64,000 nucleotides of DNA from Palaemon carinicauda (GCF_036898095.1 NC_090763.1:63335846-63399845), one strand, 5' to 3'. Shown: positions 39,065 to 55,799, counted from the stretch's first letter. Made by a program: numbers and translations. Notes: a model not told the origin generated them from the letters alone.

Positions 39065-40755
39065 AAACATTGTAATACAATGCCTAAAAAAAATTAGCCC
39101 AATGCCTAAAAACAATGTAATCCAATGCCTAATAAACACTAGTCCAATGCCTAAAAACAATGTAATCCAATGCCTAAAAACAATGTAATCCAATGCCTAA
39201 AAAACACTAGTCCCATGCCTAAAAACAATGTAATCCAATGCCTAAAAACAATGTAATCCAATGCCTAAAAAACACTAGTCTAATGCCTAAAAACAATGTA
39301 ATCCAATGCCTAAAAAACACTAGTCCAATGCCTAAAAACAATGTAATCCAATGCCTAAAAAACACTAGTCCAATGCCTAAAAACAATGTAATCCAATGCC
39401 TAAAAAACACTAGTCCAATGCCTAAGAAACAATGAAAACCAATGCCTAAAAAACACTAGTCCAATGCCTAAAAAACACTAGTCCAGTGCCTAAAAACAAT
39501 GTCATCCAATGCCTAAATAACACTAGTCCAATGCCTTAAAACAATGTAATCCAATGCCTAAAAAACACTAGTCCAATGCCTAAAAACAATGTAATCCAAT
39601 GCCTAAATAACACTAGTCCAATGCCTTAAAACAATGTAATCCAATGCCTAAAAAAATGTAATATAATGTCTAAAAATCACTAGGCCAATGCCTAAAAAAA
39701 TGTAATCCAATGCCTAAAAAACACTAGTCCAATGCCTAAAAACAATGTAATCCAATGCCTAAATAACACTAGTCCAATGCCTTAAAACAATGTAATCCAA
39801 TGCCTAAAAAATGCTAGTCCAATGCCTTAAAACAATGTAACCCAATGCCTAAAAAACACTAGTCCAATGCCTAAAAACAATGTAATCCAATGCCTAAAAA
39901 ACACTAGTCCAATGCCTAAAAACAATGTAATCCAATGCCTAAAAAACACTAGTCCAATGCCTAAAAACATTGTAATCCAATGCCTAAAAAACACTAGTCC
40001 AATGCCTAAAAACAATGTAATCCAATGCCTAAAAAACACTGGTCCAATGCCTAAAAACAATGTAATCCAATGCCTAAAATACACTAGTCCAATGCCTAAA
40101 AACAATGTAATCCAATGCCTAAAAAACACTAGTCCAATGCCTAAAAACACTGTAATCCAATGCCTAAAAAACACTAGTCCAATGCCTAAAAACAATGTAA
40201 TCCAATGCCTAAAAAACACTGGTCCAATGCCTAAAAACAATGTAATCCAATGCCTAAAAAACACTAGTCCAATGCCTAAAAACATTGTAATCCAATGCCT
40301 AAAAAACACTAGTCCAATGCCTAAAAACAATGTAATCCAATGCCTAAAAAACACTGGTCCAATGCCTAAAAACAATGTAATCCAATGCCTAAAATACACT
40401 AGTCCAATGCCTAAAAACAATGTAATCCAATGCCTAAAAAACACTAGTCCAATGCCTAAAAACAATGTAATCCAATGCCTAAAAAACACTAGTCCAATGC
40501 CTAAAAACAATGTAATCCAATGCCTAAAAAACACTAGTCCAATGCCTAAGAAACAATTAAATCCAATGCCTAAAAAACACTGGTCCAATGCCTAAAAACA
40601 ATGTAATCCAATGCCTAAAAAACACTGGTCCAATGCCTAAAAACAATGTAATCCAATGCCTAAAAAACACTGGTCCAATGCCTAAAAACAATGTAATCCA
40701 ATGCCTAAAAAACACTGGTCCAATGCCTAAAAACAATGTAATCCAATGCCTAACT
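39065..40755. repeat. 45-bp dimeric minisatellite (CAATGCCTAAAAA), left duplicate, about 1.7 kb
   Basis: The unit is CCAATGCCTAAAAAACACTA+GT (22 bp) joined to CCAATGCCTAAAAACAATGT+AAT (23 bp). Variants ACTGGTCC, AAAATACAC and CATTGTAAT recur in the same order at a distance of 315 bp (7 units) between about 39,900 and 40,450. The 240-250-residue frames on both strands come from a 45-bp unit without stops. Confidence 0.95.
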
Positions 40756-41264
40756 CACATAAACTCAAACCCCTATCTATGTACACCATAAGAACTGGTT
40801 TGGGTAGTATAATATTTAGATCATAGGCCACGAGGTAGTGTATAGTACATTTCGCTATTTCAAATAGTCCCTCCATCAAACGTAATTTGCTCTTTTCCCA
40901 TCCAAAATGGCTTACGGTGCACGATAATTTTAGGTGGATGGGGTGCCCAAACTTATCCCTTTTAAAGAAGATTGCGCCCCAAGATTGATTCTAATTCAAA
41001 ACTTTGCATCGCCTGCATACTTTACATAATTCACGACAGTACATTTACTTATTGGCTTCGTTTTACAGTTGCCTTTCGAATCCTCGGGTAGAAAGCCTTG
41101 TTTTTAAAAAGCATTTGTTTAAAACCCAAAAACTGGCATTGTGAAAATCTACACAGACTTATTCGTTAAATAAACTTACTTATAATATACGAGGTCACGA
41201 ATTTTATACATTTGGAACGGGGATTTCTGCTAACAGTTGTAAACCATATTTGTCAAGATGGTAA

Positions 41265-41265
<1 letters not shown>

Positions 41266-41324
<59 letters not shown>
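41266..41324. repeat. (CA)n microsatellite, left duplicate
   Basis: CA run; at the matching site in the right duplicate (60030-60070) it is a short CA run followed by poly(A). Confidence 0.95.
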
Positions 41325-41326
<2 letters not shown>

Positions 41327-42474
41327 CATGACTCGTTAATGTCTTTATTCTGCGTACTTATATTGAGCCCAGTTACGGAAAATAAGACAACGGTATCAAT
41401 CTATGTGGTACATATTACAATTATTATTCAAATTTTGCTCAAAACATATCTATATATCGTTTCATTATATTCCTATGCATTATTACAGTAACGTCACGTA
41501 CCCTATGGCATTTTTTAAAGCCATTATTTAAAAGTTTTATTATGTCATCCCACCCAGAAAAAAATACGAATTAAACAGATCAATAACCATGGTGATTTTA
41601 AAAGGAATAAACTATAAGAATGCTCTAATATATAAGCAACTGGCTTTGACGACAGGACGAAAAATATGTAACAACTTAACTATAGAATGGGCGATTGATG
41701 CAACAAGCGTGTCACATTTTGGAATATCAGCCTTAACATACTATAAGCTTAACCCATTTTGACATATAGTTGTGTGAACACAAGAAGAAAAAAAAAATAG
41801 ATGGAAAACGTCAATCTTTTTATCGAATTTTCAACGAAAGGTTGTACATTACATATATAGACACCAAGGTAGTTAAAATTTCATTAGCAATAACCTTATA
41901 CTTTTCAATAAGGACAACAAAACAAAACTATTCATTGGTCTCAAAGTACGAACATCAGTGCATCATAAGAACAAGAGTTTGCCTTACCTTGTAACAACTG
42001 ACTCCCAGCACTCCGAAAAACGTGTTAGACCAATGACGCTGTAACAGGTAATGTTAGAAACGTAAAAATTCACTTCCGAGCGAAACTCTTCTTCCATTTC
42101 AAGTCTCCGTGAATTGGTGTATGGAGTTTTCATAACGATATTTTTGTATGCTCAACTACATATTTCCCCTTTCTTATGTATAAAACAAGAAGTAAATGTC
42201 AAACAAAATCACTGATCATAAGATTTTACTTTTAGGAGTACGACTTGGCTATCGGAAGGGGTAAAATAGGCCATAAGGAGACGGCCATTGCTTGTTAACT
42301 TGGAACAGCGGTTAGAAAAAAAAAAAAAAGTTTTATATGACTTTGCTTTCACTACTACAAGGAATTAATGATGAGGGACTTAGTGACTTAAACATTCAAC
42401 GTGAGTCTTGTCACCAGATAATAGAACTTTCCAAGACTTAATTTACGCCATTTCTTGGTCAATAAGTACATCGT

Positions 42475-43050
42475 GGGACAGTACTGAATATTGTTATATT
42501 CGGTACCGAGCGAATATTAAACGGGTAAAACAATATATCACTATTATAGGAAGTAATATCATCATCATCTACAGTACGCCTATTGACGCAAAGGGCCTTG
42601 GTTACATATCGCCATTCGTCTCTATTTTGAGCTTTAGCTTGTAAATCAATACTTCTCCACAAGGCACTAGAAGAGTTGGAAGACCTAGGCCTACATGGCT
42701 GAGGACTTGAAGCGTGGAGTAGGAAATTCTGCAGGAAGTAACATAACAGAATAAATCCAAGATGCTCAGTACTTCTGAATATTGTTATATTCGGTACCGA
42801 GCGAATATTAAACGGGTAAAACAATATATCACTATTATAGGAAGTAACATCATCATCATCTACGTCTATTGACGCAAAGGGGCTTGGTTACATATCGCCA
42901 GTCGTCTCTATCTTGAGCTTTAGCTTTTAAATCAATACTTCTCCACAAGGCACTAGAAGAGTTGGAAGACCTAGGCCTACATGGCTGAGGACTTGAAGCG
43001 TGTAGTAGGAAATGATGCAGGAATAAATCTAAGATGCTATTCCCATACGA
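42475..43050. repeat. Local tandem duplication of about 290 bp, left duplicate only
   Basis: GAATATTGTTATATTCGGTA..CATCATCATCTAC followed by the CCTATTGACGCAAAGG repeat occurs twice, from about 42475 and 42766. The right duplicate has one copy (about 61238-61460). Confidence 0.8.
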
Positions 43051-43059
43051 GGACATCAG

Positions 43060-43345
43060 TAAGAAGTGTTTTATTTCGCCTTTCGTCTCTATCTTGAGCT
43101 TTTAAATCAATACCTCTCCATTCATCATCTCCTACGCCTATTGACGCAAAGGGCCTAGGTTAGATTTCGCCAGTCGTCTCTATCTTGAGCTTTTAAATCA
43201 ATACTTCTCCATTCATGATCTCCAACTTCGCGCTTCATAATCCTCAGCCATGTAGGCCTGGGTCTTCCAACTCTTCTAGTGCCTTGTGGAACCCAGCTGA
43301 ACGTTTGAACTAATCTAGCGAAGTTTTTAAAAAACTTCTTTGGTG
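43060..43345. repeat. Interspersed repeat with CCTATTGACGCAAAGGGCCT, further copy
   Basis: Same family as 34060-34290, here extending to CTCTTCTAGTGCCTTGTGGA; partner in the right duplicate at about 61660-61880. Confidence 0.7.
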
Positions 43346-43494
43346 CTGAACTTCTTGTTACAAATGATGGAACAACAAACTATAATCAATTTTACGTCAA
43401 AATTATACGAAATGTTATATAAAAAAAGAGTAACTTGATATTAACACAAATAGTATAAAGACCTGTATTTAATAAGAACCACACTAAGTCACTA

Positions 43495-43722
43495 TATATA
43501 CTCTTGCTTGATGATACACTCAAACACACTATTCTATCTTATTTCTCTTCCTCTTGTTTTGTTAAAGTTTTTATAGTTTATATATGAAATGTTTATTCTA
43601 ATATTGATACTATTCTTAAAATATTTTTTTTATTGTTTTCTTATCTCACTGGGCTATTTTCCCTGTTGGAGCTTCTGAGGTTATGGCATCCAGCTTTTCC
43701 AACTAAGGTTTTAGCTTAGCAA

Positions 43723-43780
<58 letters not shown>

Positions 43781-43782
43781 AC
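43495..43782 (+). mobile_element. TAA-tailed interspersed element, left duplicate
   Basis: Core plus (TAA)n tail at about 43724-43779; shared with 62035-62325 in the right duplicate. Confidence 0.8.
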
Positions 43783-43934
43783 AGTGAACGTCTTTTAGTT
43801 ATTCCTGTCACTCAAAGAACTGTGAAATTAGCATTGTTTCTGATAATTTTGGCAGATAAAACGCATTTCTTAAAAGATTTTCCTTTTTAATTCGTACAAA
43901 AACTAATACAACAGAGATACAATAATCATTAAAT

Positions 43935-43940
43935 TTTATT
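43935..43940 (-). terminator. Poly(A) signal of astacin copy 1
   Basis: AATAAA on the minus strand about 93 nt past the stop codon. The same hexamer sits at the same place in copy 2. Confidence 0.65.
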
Positions 43941-44032
43941 CCTGAGTAATGATGACATCGAAACTAGATAACAAAAGAAAGTTATAAAAGTAAACTAATA
44001 ATAAGATTCCTTCCTACTAATGGTGTGTTGGC

Positions 44033-48500
<4,468 letters not shown>

Positions 48501-49000
48501 NNNNNNNNNNNNNNNNNNNNNNNNNNNNNNNNNNNNNNNNNNNNNNNNNNNNNNNNNNNNNNNNNNNNNNNNNNNNNNNNNNNNNNNNNNNNNNNNNNNN
48601 NNNNNNNNNNNNNNNNNNNNNNNNNNNNNNNNNNNNNNNNNNNNNNNNNNNNNNNNNNNNNNNNNNNNNNNNNNNNNNNNNNNNNNNNNNNNNNNNNNNN
48701 NNNNNNNNNNNNNNNNNNNNNNNNNNNNNNNNNNNNNNNNNNNNNNNNNNNNNNNNNNNNNNNNNNNNNNNNNNNNNNNNNNNNNNNNNNNNNNNNNNNN
48801 NNNNNNNNNNNNNNNNNNNNNNNNNNNNNNNNNNNNNNNNNNNNNNNNNNNNNNNNNNNNNNNNNNNNNNNNNNNNNNNNNNNNNNNNNNNNNNNNNNNN
48901 NNNNNNNNNNNNNNNNNNNNNNNNNNNNNNNNNNNNNNNNNNNNNNNNNNNNNNNNNNNNNNNNNNNNNNNNNNNNNNNNNNNNNNNNNNNNNNNNNNNN
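48501..49000. other. Assembly gap of exactly 500 N
   Basis: A run of exactly 500 N, a typical placeholder length, so the real size is unknown. It truncates the zinc-motif exon of copy 1 and hides the junction between the two duplicated segments. Confidence 0.98.
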
Positions 49001-49174
49001 AGATTACGCGATGTAATACTCTTAAATATTCAAGAACTAGTGTACTATTGTACGTCAAAAATGACTGCTAAATATTTAGATGGTTATGCACACGCACCCA
49101 CTCTCCTAGTTTATGACTGCACCCTCTCCCCTCTACCCGAGGGAAAGAGAGAAGTAAGCGTAACCAGAAATTTT

Positions 49175-49275
49175 ATATATATACATATATATATATTATA
49201 TTATATATATATTATATATATAATATATATATTATATATAATATATTATATATAATATATTATATACTGATATAT

Positions 49276-49323
<48 letters not shown>

Positions 49324-49327
49324 ATAT
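49175..49327. repeat. Interrupted (TA)n, right duplicate
   Basis: Partner of 31092-31163, with many ATATTATATA interruptions. Confidence 0.9.
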
Positions 49328-50474
49328 CTCCAAAGAATCTCATTTATTACATGAGCAAGACTTATACCGGAAACAGATATCGTGGGTCCTGTTGTGGGGG
49401 GGGGGGGGGGGGGGGGCGGTTTCCGTGTGAAAAGTCAGGATAACAGCTCTTACAGTAATCAATGTATATACTTATAAAAGAATCATAGGAGATCCCAGAG
49501 GTTAATCAGGCTTTTTGGTTGGGAATAAAATCCATTATAAAAGAGAGATATAAGACAAGCATAAATCATACCATGACTACAGTATATACCATAACTATAT
49601 ACCATAAATAACAAAAATATATAGTTCATAGTAGTCACCAGTAATAATCCTGCAACTAGATTAAAAATATAAAATTTACGTTATGTAAACCTTATTGATA
49701 TAACGGACTCTCCCACTAAACCTGAACTAGGATGTCAGAAGTCCTATTAAAACACATACATAATCTAACTTAAGTATTAAAGTATTCCTTTATCCCCAAC
49801 CAATATGTTATCTGTAAATGGTATGGTAAAACCGCAATGGTTGTTTACAAATTTCTGCGAAGTAAAAGCCTACTTTTCTCGATCCCATATTCTTCAGGCG
49901 CTACTGACGGCGTCAATGACCCTCGATGTCAGGATGCCAGAGAACTTCAAATCATTCATTAAACGCTACTGTAGAAATATGTTAACGATATAAGAATAAT
50001 AGTTCACACTAAAGGTGGAAAGAATTTTTATATAGGAAAAGCATAGCAACAGTAAAAATCACGGGTAGAAATCATATTCAGTTCCGATTAATCATATAAA
50101 GTCAACTTCTTTGCATTCAGTTGTGGCAGTCGTCCTGCTGAACTCAACTTAAGCTCATAGAAGATATTTGAGTGTCAAATCTAGAACAATTATTTAAATT
50201 GAAATACACTTTCGATTTAAACAATCGATCAATTTATAAGTAATGAATTGTACACTGCAAATTTCATGATCTAAAAGTATAATTTCAAAAAGGGAATTAC
50301 GATAAACATTGCAGGATATGCTACGAAAGGTAGTTTGGGGGGGGGGGGTGGAGGAATAGACAACTGTGTGTAGAGTAACACATATTCAGTTCATAGCCAT
50401 TTTTCTTTATTCGAGCCGTCTCATCAGAGTAGCCTAGATGGAAATTCTCTTATCATCATTATCATTAATGACAC

Positions 50475-50720
50475 TATTATTATTATTATTATTATTATCA
50501 TTATTATTATTATGCAAGCTACAACCCTAGTTGGAAAAGCAAGATGCTATTAACCCAAGGGCTCCAACAGGGAAAAATAGCCAGTGAGGAAAGGAAATAA
50601 GGAAATGGATAAACGATATGAGAAGTGTGGATAAATTAGAATAAAATATTTTAAAAAACCATTAACATTAAAACAGATAATCAATATTTGGACTATAAAA
50701 AGAGTTAATGTCAGCCTGTT
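50475..50720 (-). mobile_element. TAA-tailed interspersed element, right duplicate
   Basis: Partner of 32335-32575 with a shorter (TTA)n tail and a better preserved core (CTACAACCCTAGTTGGAAAA). Confidence 0.8.
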
Positions 50721-50889
50721 CAACAACCATTTACTGCAAGTTTGAATTTTTGATTGATTTGAGGTTTTCTGGCATCCTGACATCTTAGGTCATTAACGCC
50801 GATTGAAGTTTTACTTATCGGCAATTGGGAAACCTCAGAGTAACTACACACCTTAACTAGACTGGCGGTCTTTTATACCAGTGATAGGC

Positions 50890-52380
50890 ACTGTTGAGAT
50901 ATCCTATACCTAGACCGTGGTGATAGTTGCCGTCTATAAACAAAGGTCTAAACAGAACCGACTCAGTACCCTGTTGGAGATTAACTGGAATCAAGAACTG
51001 TCAGTTTGACAGCATGACTTTTTAAAGCCTCTACAGTTATTTTTCCTCCAAGTCTTGTCTACCTCATCTTTCTCAACCCTCCCCCCCCCCTTTTTAATAG
51101 TTTAGAATGCCAGTTGAAAGTTATTGATGGATGATCTCGTTATATACGGCGTTTTTTTTTTCTATTTAAATTTTCCTTGTGTAAACAAATGACGTACTTG
51201 AATGATAAATAATTTTACTCAAATTTAGGATATTTACTATTAGTTTTCACGACTATTCGACTTACCAAGAATCAAAAATTAGATAAGGTACAACTAATCA
51301 ACTAAAACTTAAAAAGTAAACTTTTCATAGATCACATTATTTTGAAAATTGTGAAAAGTTGAAATTTATAAGAATAGTTACGTTGAAATTTGACATACGC
51401 CATCTGTTTTTATGTTCAAGTATTTCTGAACGTGTTAAATAAAAGAAAAAAATTTGCCAAGATCTGTTTATCATATAATCCACATAAAGTTTCTGTCAAT
51501 GATCTGGTATCTATAACACGTAACACTTGAAAAAAAAAATATGGAAATAGGAATAATAATTATTAGCGTAACATAATGAAAAAAAAAAAGTCTTGAAAAG
51601 AATATTTTTCAAAACCATTATCATATAAGTTTCATTAAAGAAAAAATAAACAACTGAAATTATGGATATGATATTCAAATATAAAAAAAAGCCTTTAAAA
51701 TTTTAGTTTTTTTGTCATTGTATAAAAATATTAACAGACACATTATGGTTGAAGTTTCTTAAGAAAATTTGCTTTAGTACGAAGACGTTGGTCTCAGATT
51801 CACTGAAAAACCGGTATAAAATTTAGGTATTCTGACCAAGCGCGATCATCCCAATTCCAGTCATTATCATACAGGGTGTCCCAAAATAATGTATACACTC
51901 TTTAGATTGTTACAACTTGTTTAATTTATTGATATTAACGTGGAAAACAAATTCTTCTTTTTTGAAAATTCTCAAATTTGCCCCATGTATCTTGCTTTTT
52001 CACTGTGCATTGTTCTCTCCTGTGAATCTGTTTTCCACGTTAATATCAATAAATTGAACAAGTTGTAACAATCCAAAGAGTGTATACATTATTTTTTGGG
52101 ACACCCTGTATTTAAGTTTTAAAGACTGATAATGCATATCAGACAAATAGGACAGGCTTATCATAAACCTACACAGAATTCGAAGGAATTTTAGGTGTGC
52201 TGTTATTAAATTATAATTTTTTTTTACTTCTTTGATCATATTAACCATGTAATAAAAAGTCTGAATATCGAAACTAACTTAAAATTTTGAATCAAGATAA
52301 ATTTAAATAAGAAGTGAAAAGAAACTGGCATTTTGCTTATCACTAAGCGTCCTTTCCCTCACTCCCAGGTGTCCTAAATG
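50890..52380. other. Segment specific to the right duplicate, non-homologous to 32787-33100
   Basis: Flanks match the left copy (GTCTTTATATCAGTGATAG side and CCTAAATACTTTACCC side), but about 1.5 kb here replaces about 310 bp of unrelated sequence there. AT-rich, no gene, contains the TIR element at 51872-52108. Confidence 0.7.
51872..52108. mobile_element. Mariner-like MITE, 237 bp, TA target
   Basis: Ends CAGGGTGTCCCAAAATAATG and its inverted partner, with terminal inverted repeats of about 77 bp reaching AACGTGGAAAAC. TA on both sides. The CAGGGTGTCCC end is typical of mariner-type elements by family knowledge. No transposase. Confidence 0.85.
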
Positions 52381-52387
52381 CTTTACC

Positions 52388-52443
52388 CAAGGTCCTTTAA
52401 ATATACTCTGGTATATTTAAATTGGTATATTTGAAGGACCTTG
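52388..52443. mobile_element. 56-bp hAT-like MITE with 8-bp target duplication
   Basis: Ends CAAGGTCCTT..AAGGACCTTG, flanked by GCTTTACC on both sides (52380-52387 and 52444-52451). The left duplicate has a single ACTTTACC-type site near 33112. Confidence 0.8.
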
Positions 52444-52642
52444 GCTTTACCCTTTCATTTCTCTCCGCAACTGCACTTCCCTCCCACACCCCCACATATG
52501 AGGACGTTCTCTAACCTAGGAGGATTTTTCCTCCAAGTTTCTATCGTCCATGGATTTTAGGAGTCAGTGAAAACGGGTGTGTAGTGACCAATTCTTCAGC
52601 CACCGACTTTTTTTACACAAATTCTGAGGCTACTTAGATATG

Positions 52643-52667
52643 AGAGAGAGAGAGAGAGAGAAGAGAG

Positions 52668-52709
<42 letters not shown>
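52643..52709. repeat. (GA)n microsatellite, right duplicate
   Basis: Single GA tract with a few slips; the left duplicate has three. Confidence 0.95.
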
Positions 52710-52711
<2 letters not shown>

Positions 52712-53099
52712 ATGTCGGTAACCACTGATAGTCCACTGTCACACTCAACAGTAGTGGTTCAAGGACTGGAACTAGCAATGGATCATAATTAACAAAAAAC
52801 TGCAAAAGGAGCAGCATTGCAGGCCCTGAGAGGCTGGCGATGACCCTACAACAAAATTGCAGTAGCATTTGGAATTTCATTGTCAACAGTTCGACTAAAC
52901 GTAGAAGATAGGAGTTTTGAAAATCTCAAAAACTAAAGCTGGTGAGCCAAGAAAAACTACACTCTCGAAGTAGATGAGGCGATTAGGTAAGCAGTCATGC
53001 AAATCTCAATAAGGGGGTCGGTCACTCAACCTCTGTTTTTTCGGCTGAAACCGCCCAGAAATATACTCCGCATCATGGTTTAATATTCACCATCATGAG

Positions 53100-53330
53100 C
53101 ATCTCCTCCTACGCCTATTGACGCAAAGGACCTCTGTTAGATTTCGCTAGTCTGATCTATCTTGAGTTTTTTATGAATCAAAACTAACCCCACTCATCAC
53201 CACCTACTTGGTTTGGGCCTGCTCTTCGCACTCCCCAAGAGATTAGTACTTTCAACTGTGTTCCACAAAGAACTAGAAGAGTTGGAAGACTTGGCCTACA
53301 TGGCCGAGGACTATGAAGCGTGAAGGTTAA
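53100..53330. repeat. Interspersed repeat with CCTATTGACGCAAAGG, right duplicate
   Basis: Partner of 34060-34290. Confidence 0.7.
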
Positions 53331-53359
53331 ATATTACTCAATGTTATTGTTTAAAGGCC

Positions 53360-53710
53360 GCTCATGAATGGCAGAGGCAAAGGACACTGACATTGCCCTA
53401 GCAATCAGGACAATGCCCTAGAGACTGACTATATATTATATGATCAGCGTCCAAGCCTCCTCTCGACCCAAGCTAGGACCAGGGAAGGCCAGGCAGTGGC
53501 CGCTGATGACTCAGCAGAAAGACCTACTGGCTCCCCCAAACCCCCCAACCTTAGCTTACAGGATGGTAAGGTTGCAGACACTTATGGCACTACCGAGTCT
53601 GAGCGGGACTAAGACCCATCTGGCAAACACCGGAACAGACGTTACCATTCAGGCCACAGTGATGAAAAGACCTTCACGTGACACGCATGGTCTTCTGCAT
53701 TGTTGCAGGG
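53360..53710 (-). mobile_element. tRNA-derived SINE, right duplicate
   Basis: Partner of 34330-34695. Confidence 0.7.
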
Positions 53711-53764
53711 GTGCTAGCGACAGATAAGACCACCAAAATATTCAACAATTTTCCATAAGCGGCT

Positions 53765-54395
53765 ATATCAGGACAGCCGCCCGTTGAGATACTACCGCTA
53801 AAGAGTTATGGGATCCTTTGACTGGCCAGACAGTACTACATTAGATCCTTCTTTCTGGTTACGGTTTACTTTCCCTTTGCCTACACATACACCGAATTGT
53901 CTGGCCTATTCTTTGCAGATTTGCCTCTGTCCTCATACACCTGACAAAACTTGGATTATCAAACAATTCTAATTCACCCAAGGGGTTAACTACTGTACTA
54001 TAATTGTTCAGTGGCTACTTTCCTCTTGGAAAGGGGTAGAACAGAGACTAGTTATGCTAAGCAGCTCTTCTAGGAGAAGGACACTCCAAAATCAAACCAT
54101 TGTTCTCTAGTCTTGGGTAGTGCCATAACCTCTAACCTCTGTACCATGGTCTTCCACTGTCTTGGGTTAGAGATCTCTTGCTTGAGGGTACACTCTGACA
54201 CACTATTCTATATTATTTCTTTTTCCTCTGGTTTTGATGAAGTTTTTATAGTTTAAGAAATATTTATTTCAATATTGTTACTGTTCTTGAGATATTTTAT
54301 TTCTCCTTGTTTCCTTTCCTCACTGGGCTATTTTCCCTGTTGGAGTCCCTGGACTTATAGCATTCTGCTTTTTCAACTAGGGTTGTAGCCAAGCA

Positions 54396-54427
<32 letters not shown>
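53765..54427 (+). mobile_element. Full-length TAA-tailed interspersed element, right duplicate only
   Basis: About 660 bp, from near ACAGCCGCCCGTTGAGATAC to a (TAA)n tail at 54400-54426. The left duplicate continues directly from GCGGCTATACC to TAACGGTTCGGG near 34735-34750. No ORF, so a non-autonomous retroelement is likely. It gives the family head and tail used for the other calls. Confidence 0.8.
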
Positions 54428-54428
<1 letters not shown>

Positions 54429-55121
54429 GGTTCGGGGTGAATACACCTGGTTGGTGAATTGGCCAGATTAGTGGAAGTTTCAACGCTGACCACTTTCTCG
54501 ATATTCTGGAGGGAGGTGATGGTTCTAAAAGTTCACGCTAACGCTCTTCTCAAACCTTAGCAGATAATTTTCATGTAGGTATGTGCCTTTTTCCTATAAA
54601 TTTCCTCATAAGAACGTCCTATTTTGAGAATTGATATGTTTGAAAAATTACCGATATTGGTCAAAGTACTTTTAAATTACTTCAAGACTTTCGTCTTAGA
54701 TTTGTTGAATTTATAACTGCAAAAGGATTGTACTTGGGTATTGCTTATCTGCATTCTCTGGTGAATCTATGCCCCCCCCCCCCACACAAAAATTGTTCAT
54801 GAAAAGACGAAATATTCTTAAACACGCAACTCTCATGTCTCCCTCTTACTCACACCCTTCTTATCGAGACTCCGTTTACTCGCCAATAAACCGCATTATT
54901 GTAATTTATATTGAAAATGTATTGTCTCCTAAATTGAAGTATACAGTAATCAAATTATATCTTCTTTAATGATAACTGTTCCATCTATACTGCATGGTTT
55001 GCCAAATAGTGTAACTCTGTTCTCCTTCCTTGACCGAGCAAAGGATTCGACTTAGCCATTGCCGTCTCAATATAGACTTTAACCAGGTCGAAAACTTCAG
55101 TAGGATAAATAGAACACACTA

Positions 55122-55312
55122 TAGTCCATTTCTTTTAGCGATGCATATTTGCACCGACTCGCAGCGGTGCCCTTTTAGCTCGGAAAAGTTTCCGGATAGC
55201 TGATTGGTTGGACAAGATAATTCTAACCAATCAGCGATCAGGAAACTTTTCCGAGTTAAAAGGGCACCGCCGCGAGTTGGTGCAAATATGCATCGCTAAA
55301 AGAAATGGACTA
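55122..55312. mobile_element. Palindromic MITE, 191 bp, right duplicate only, TA target
   Basis: Ends TAGTCCATTTCTTTTAGCGA and its exact inverse. TA flanks at 55120-55121 and 55313-55314. The left duplicate has the empty site CACACACTAGTAATCC near 35430. Confidence 0.92.
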
Positions 55313-55799
55313 TAGTAATCCAGGTCAACAGCTGGCAGAAGGGTCAGGAAAGTAGCCATAGGCGTCTTTTCCAGCAATTTTTCAACGATTGGGAACTGCT
55401 CCTGCCAAACCACACGTTGCGTATAAGCACATCCAAGCACATGGGATTGCACATGATTATTTGATAAAAAATATCTCCAATACGATCTTTTATACCTAAT
55501 TTTTTACTATGAATAGAAAACAAATTTCCACAGTGATTTTACTAAATCTTTAACACATTTATTCAATGTTATGAGAATGGAAACTGGGTATAAATAGAAA
55601 TGGTTTCAATCAATCTGTGCCGCTAGAGTACTACAATAAAAGGTTAATACGATGTTATGATTGTAATTAGACATTTAATAAGTGTGTAATACAATTGACA
55701 TTGCTATAAATTTATCTAGGCAGCTAGCCGATTCTAAACTAAAATTTATAATTGTGAAAAATATTTTGGTAACTATCTTTTTACAAATTATTATAACCA

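Noticed and set aside
39827..40595. Overlapping frames of about 250 codons on both strands (MPKNNVIQCLKNTSP and FRHWITLFLGIGLV repeats)
   Set aside because: A 45-bp unit equals 15 codons and has no stop on either strand, so long frames are automatic; the shorter paralogous array breaks them.
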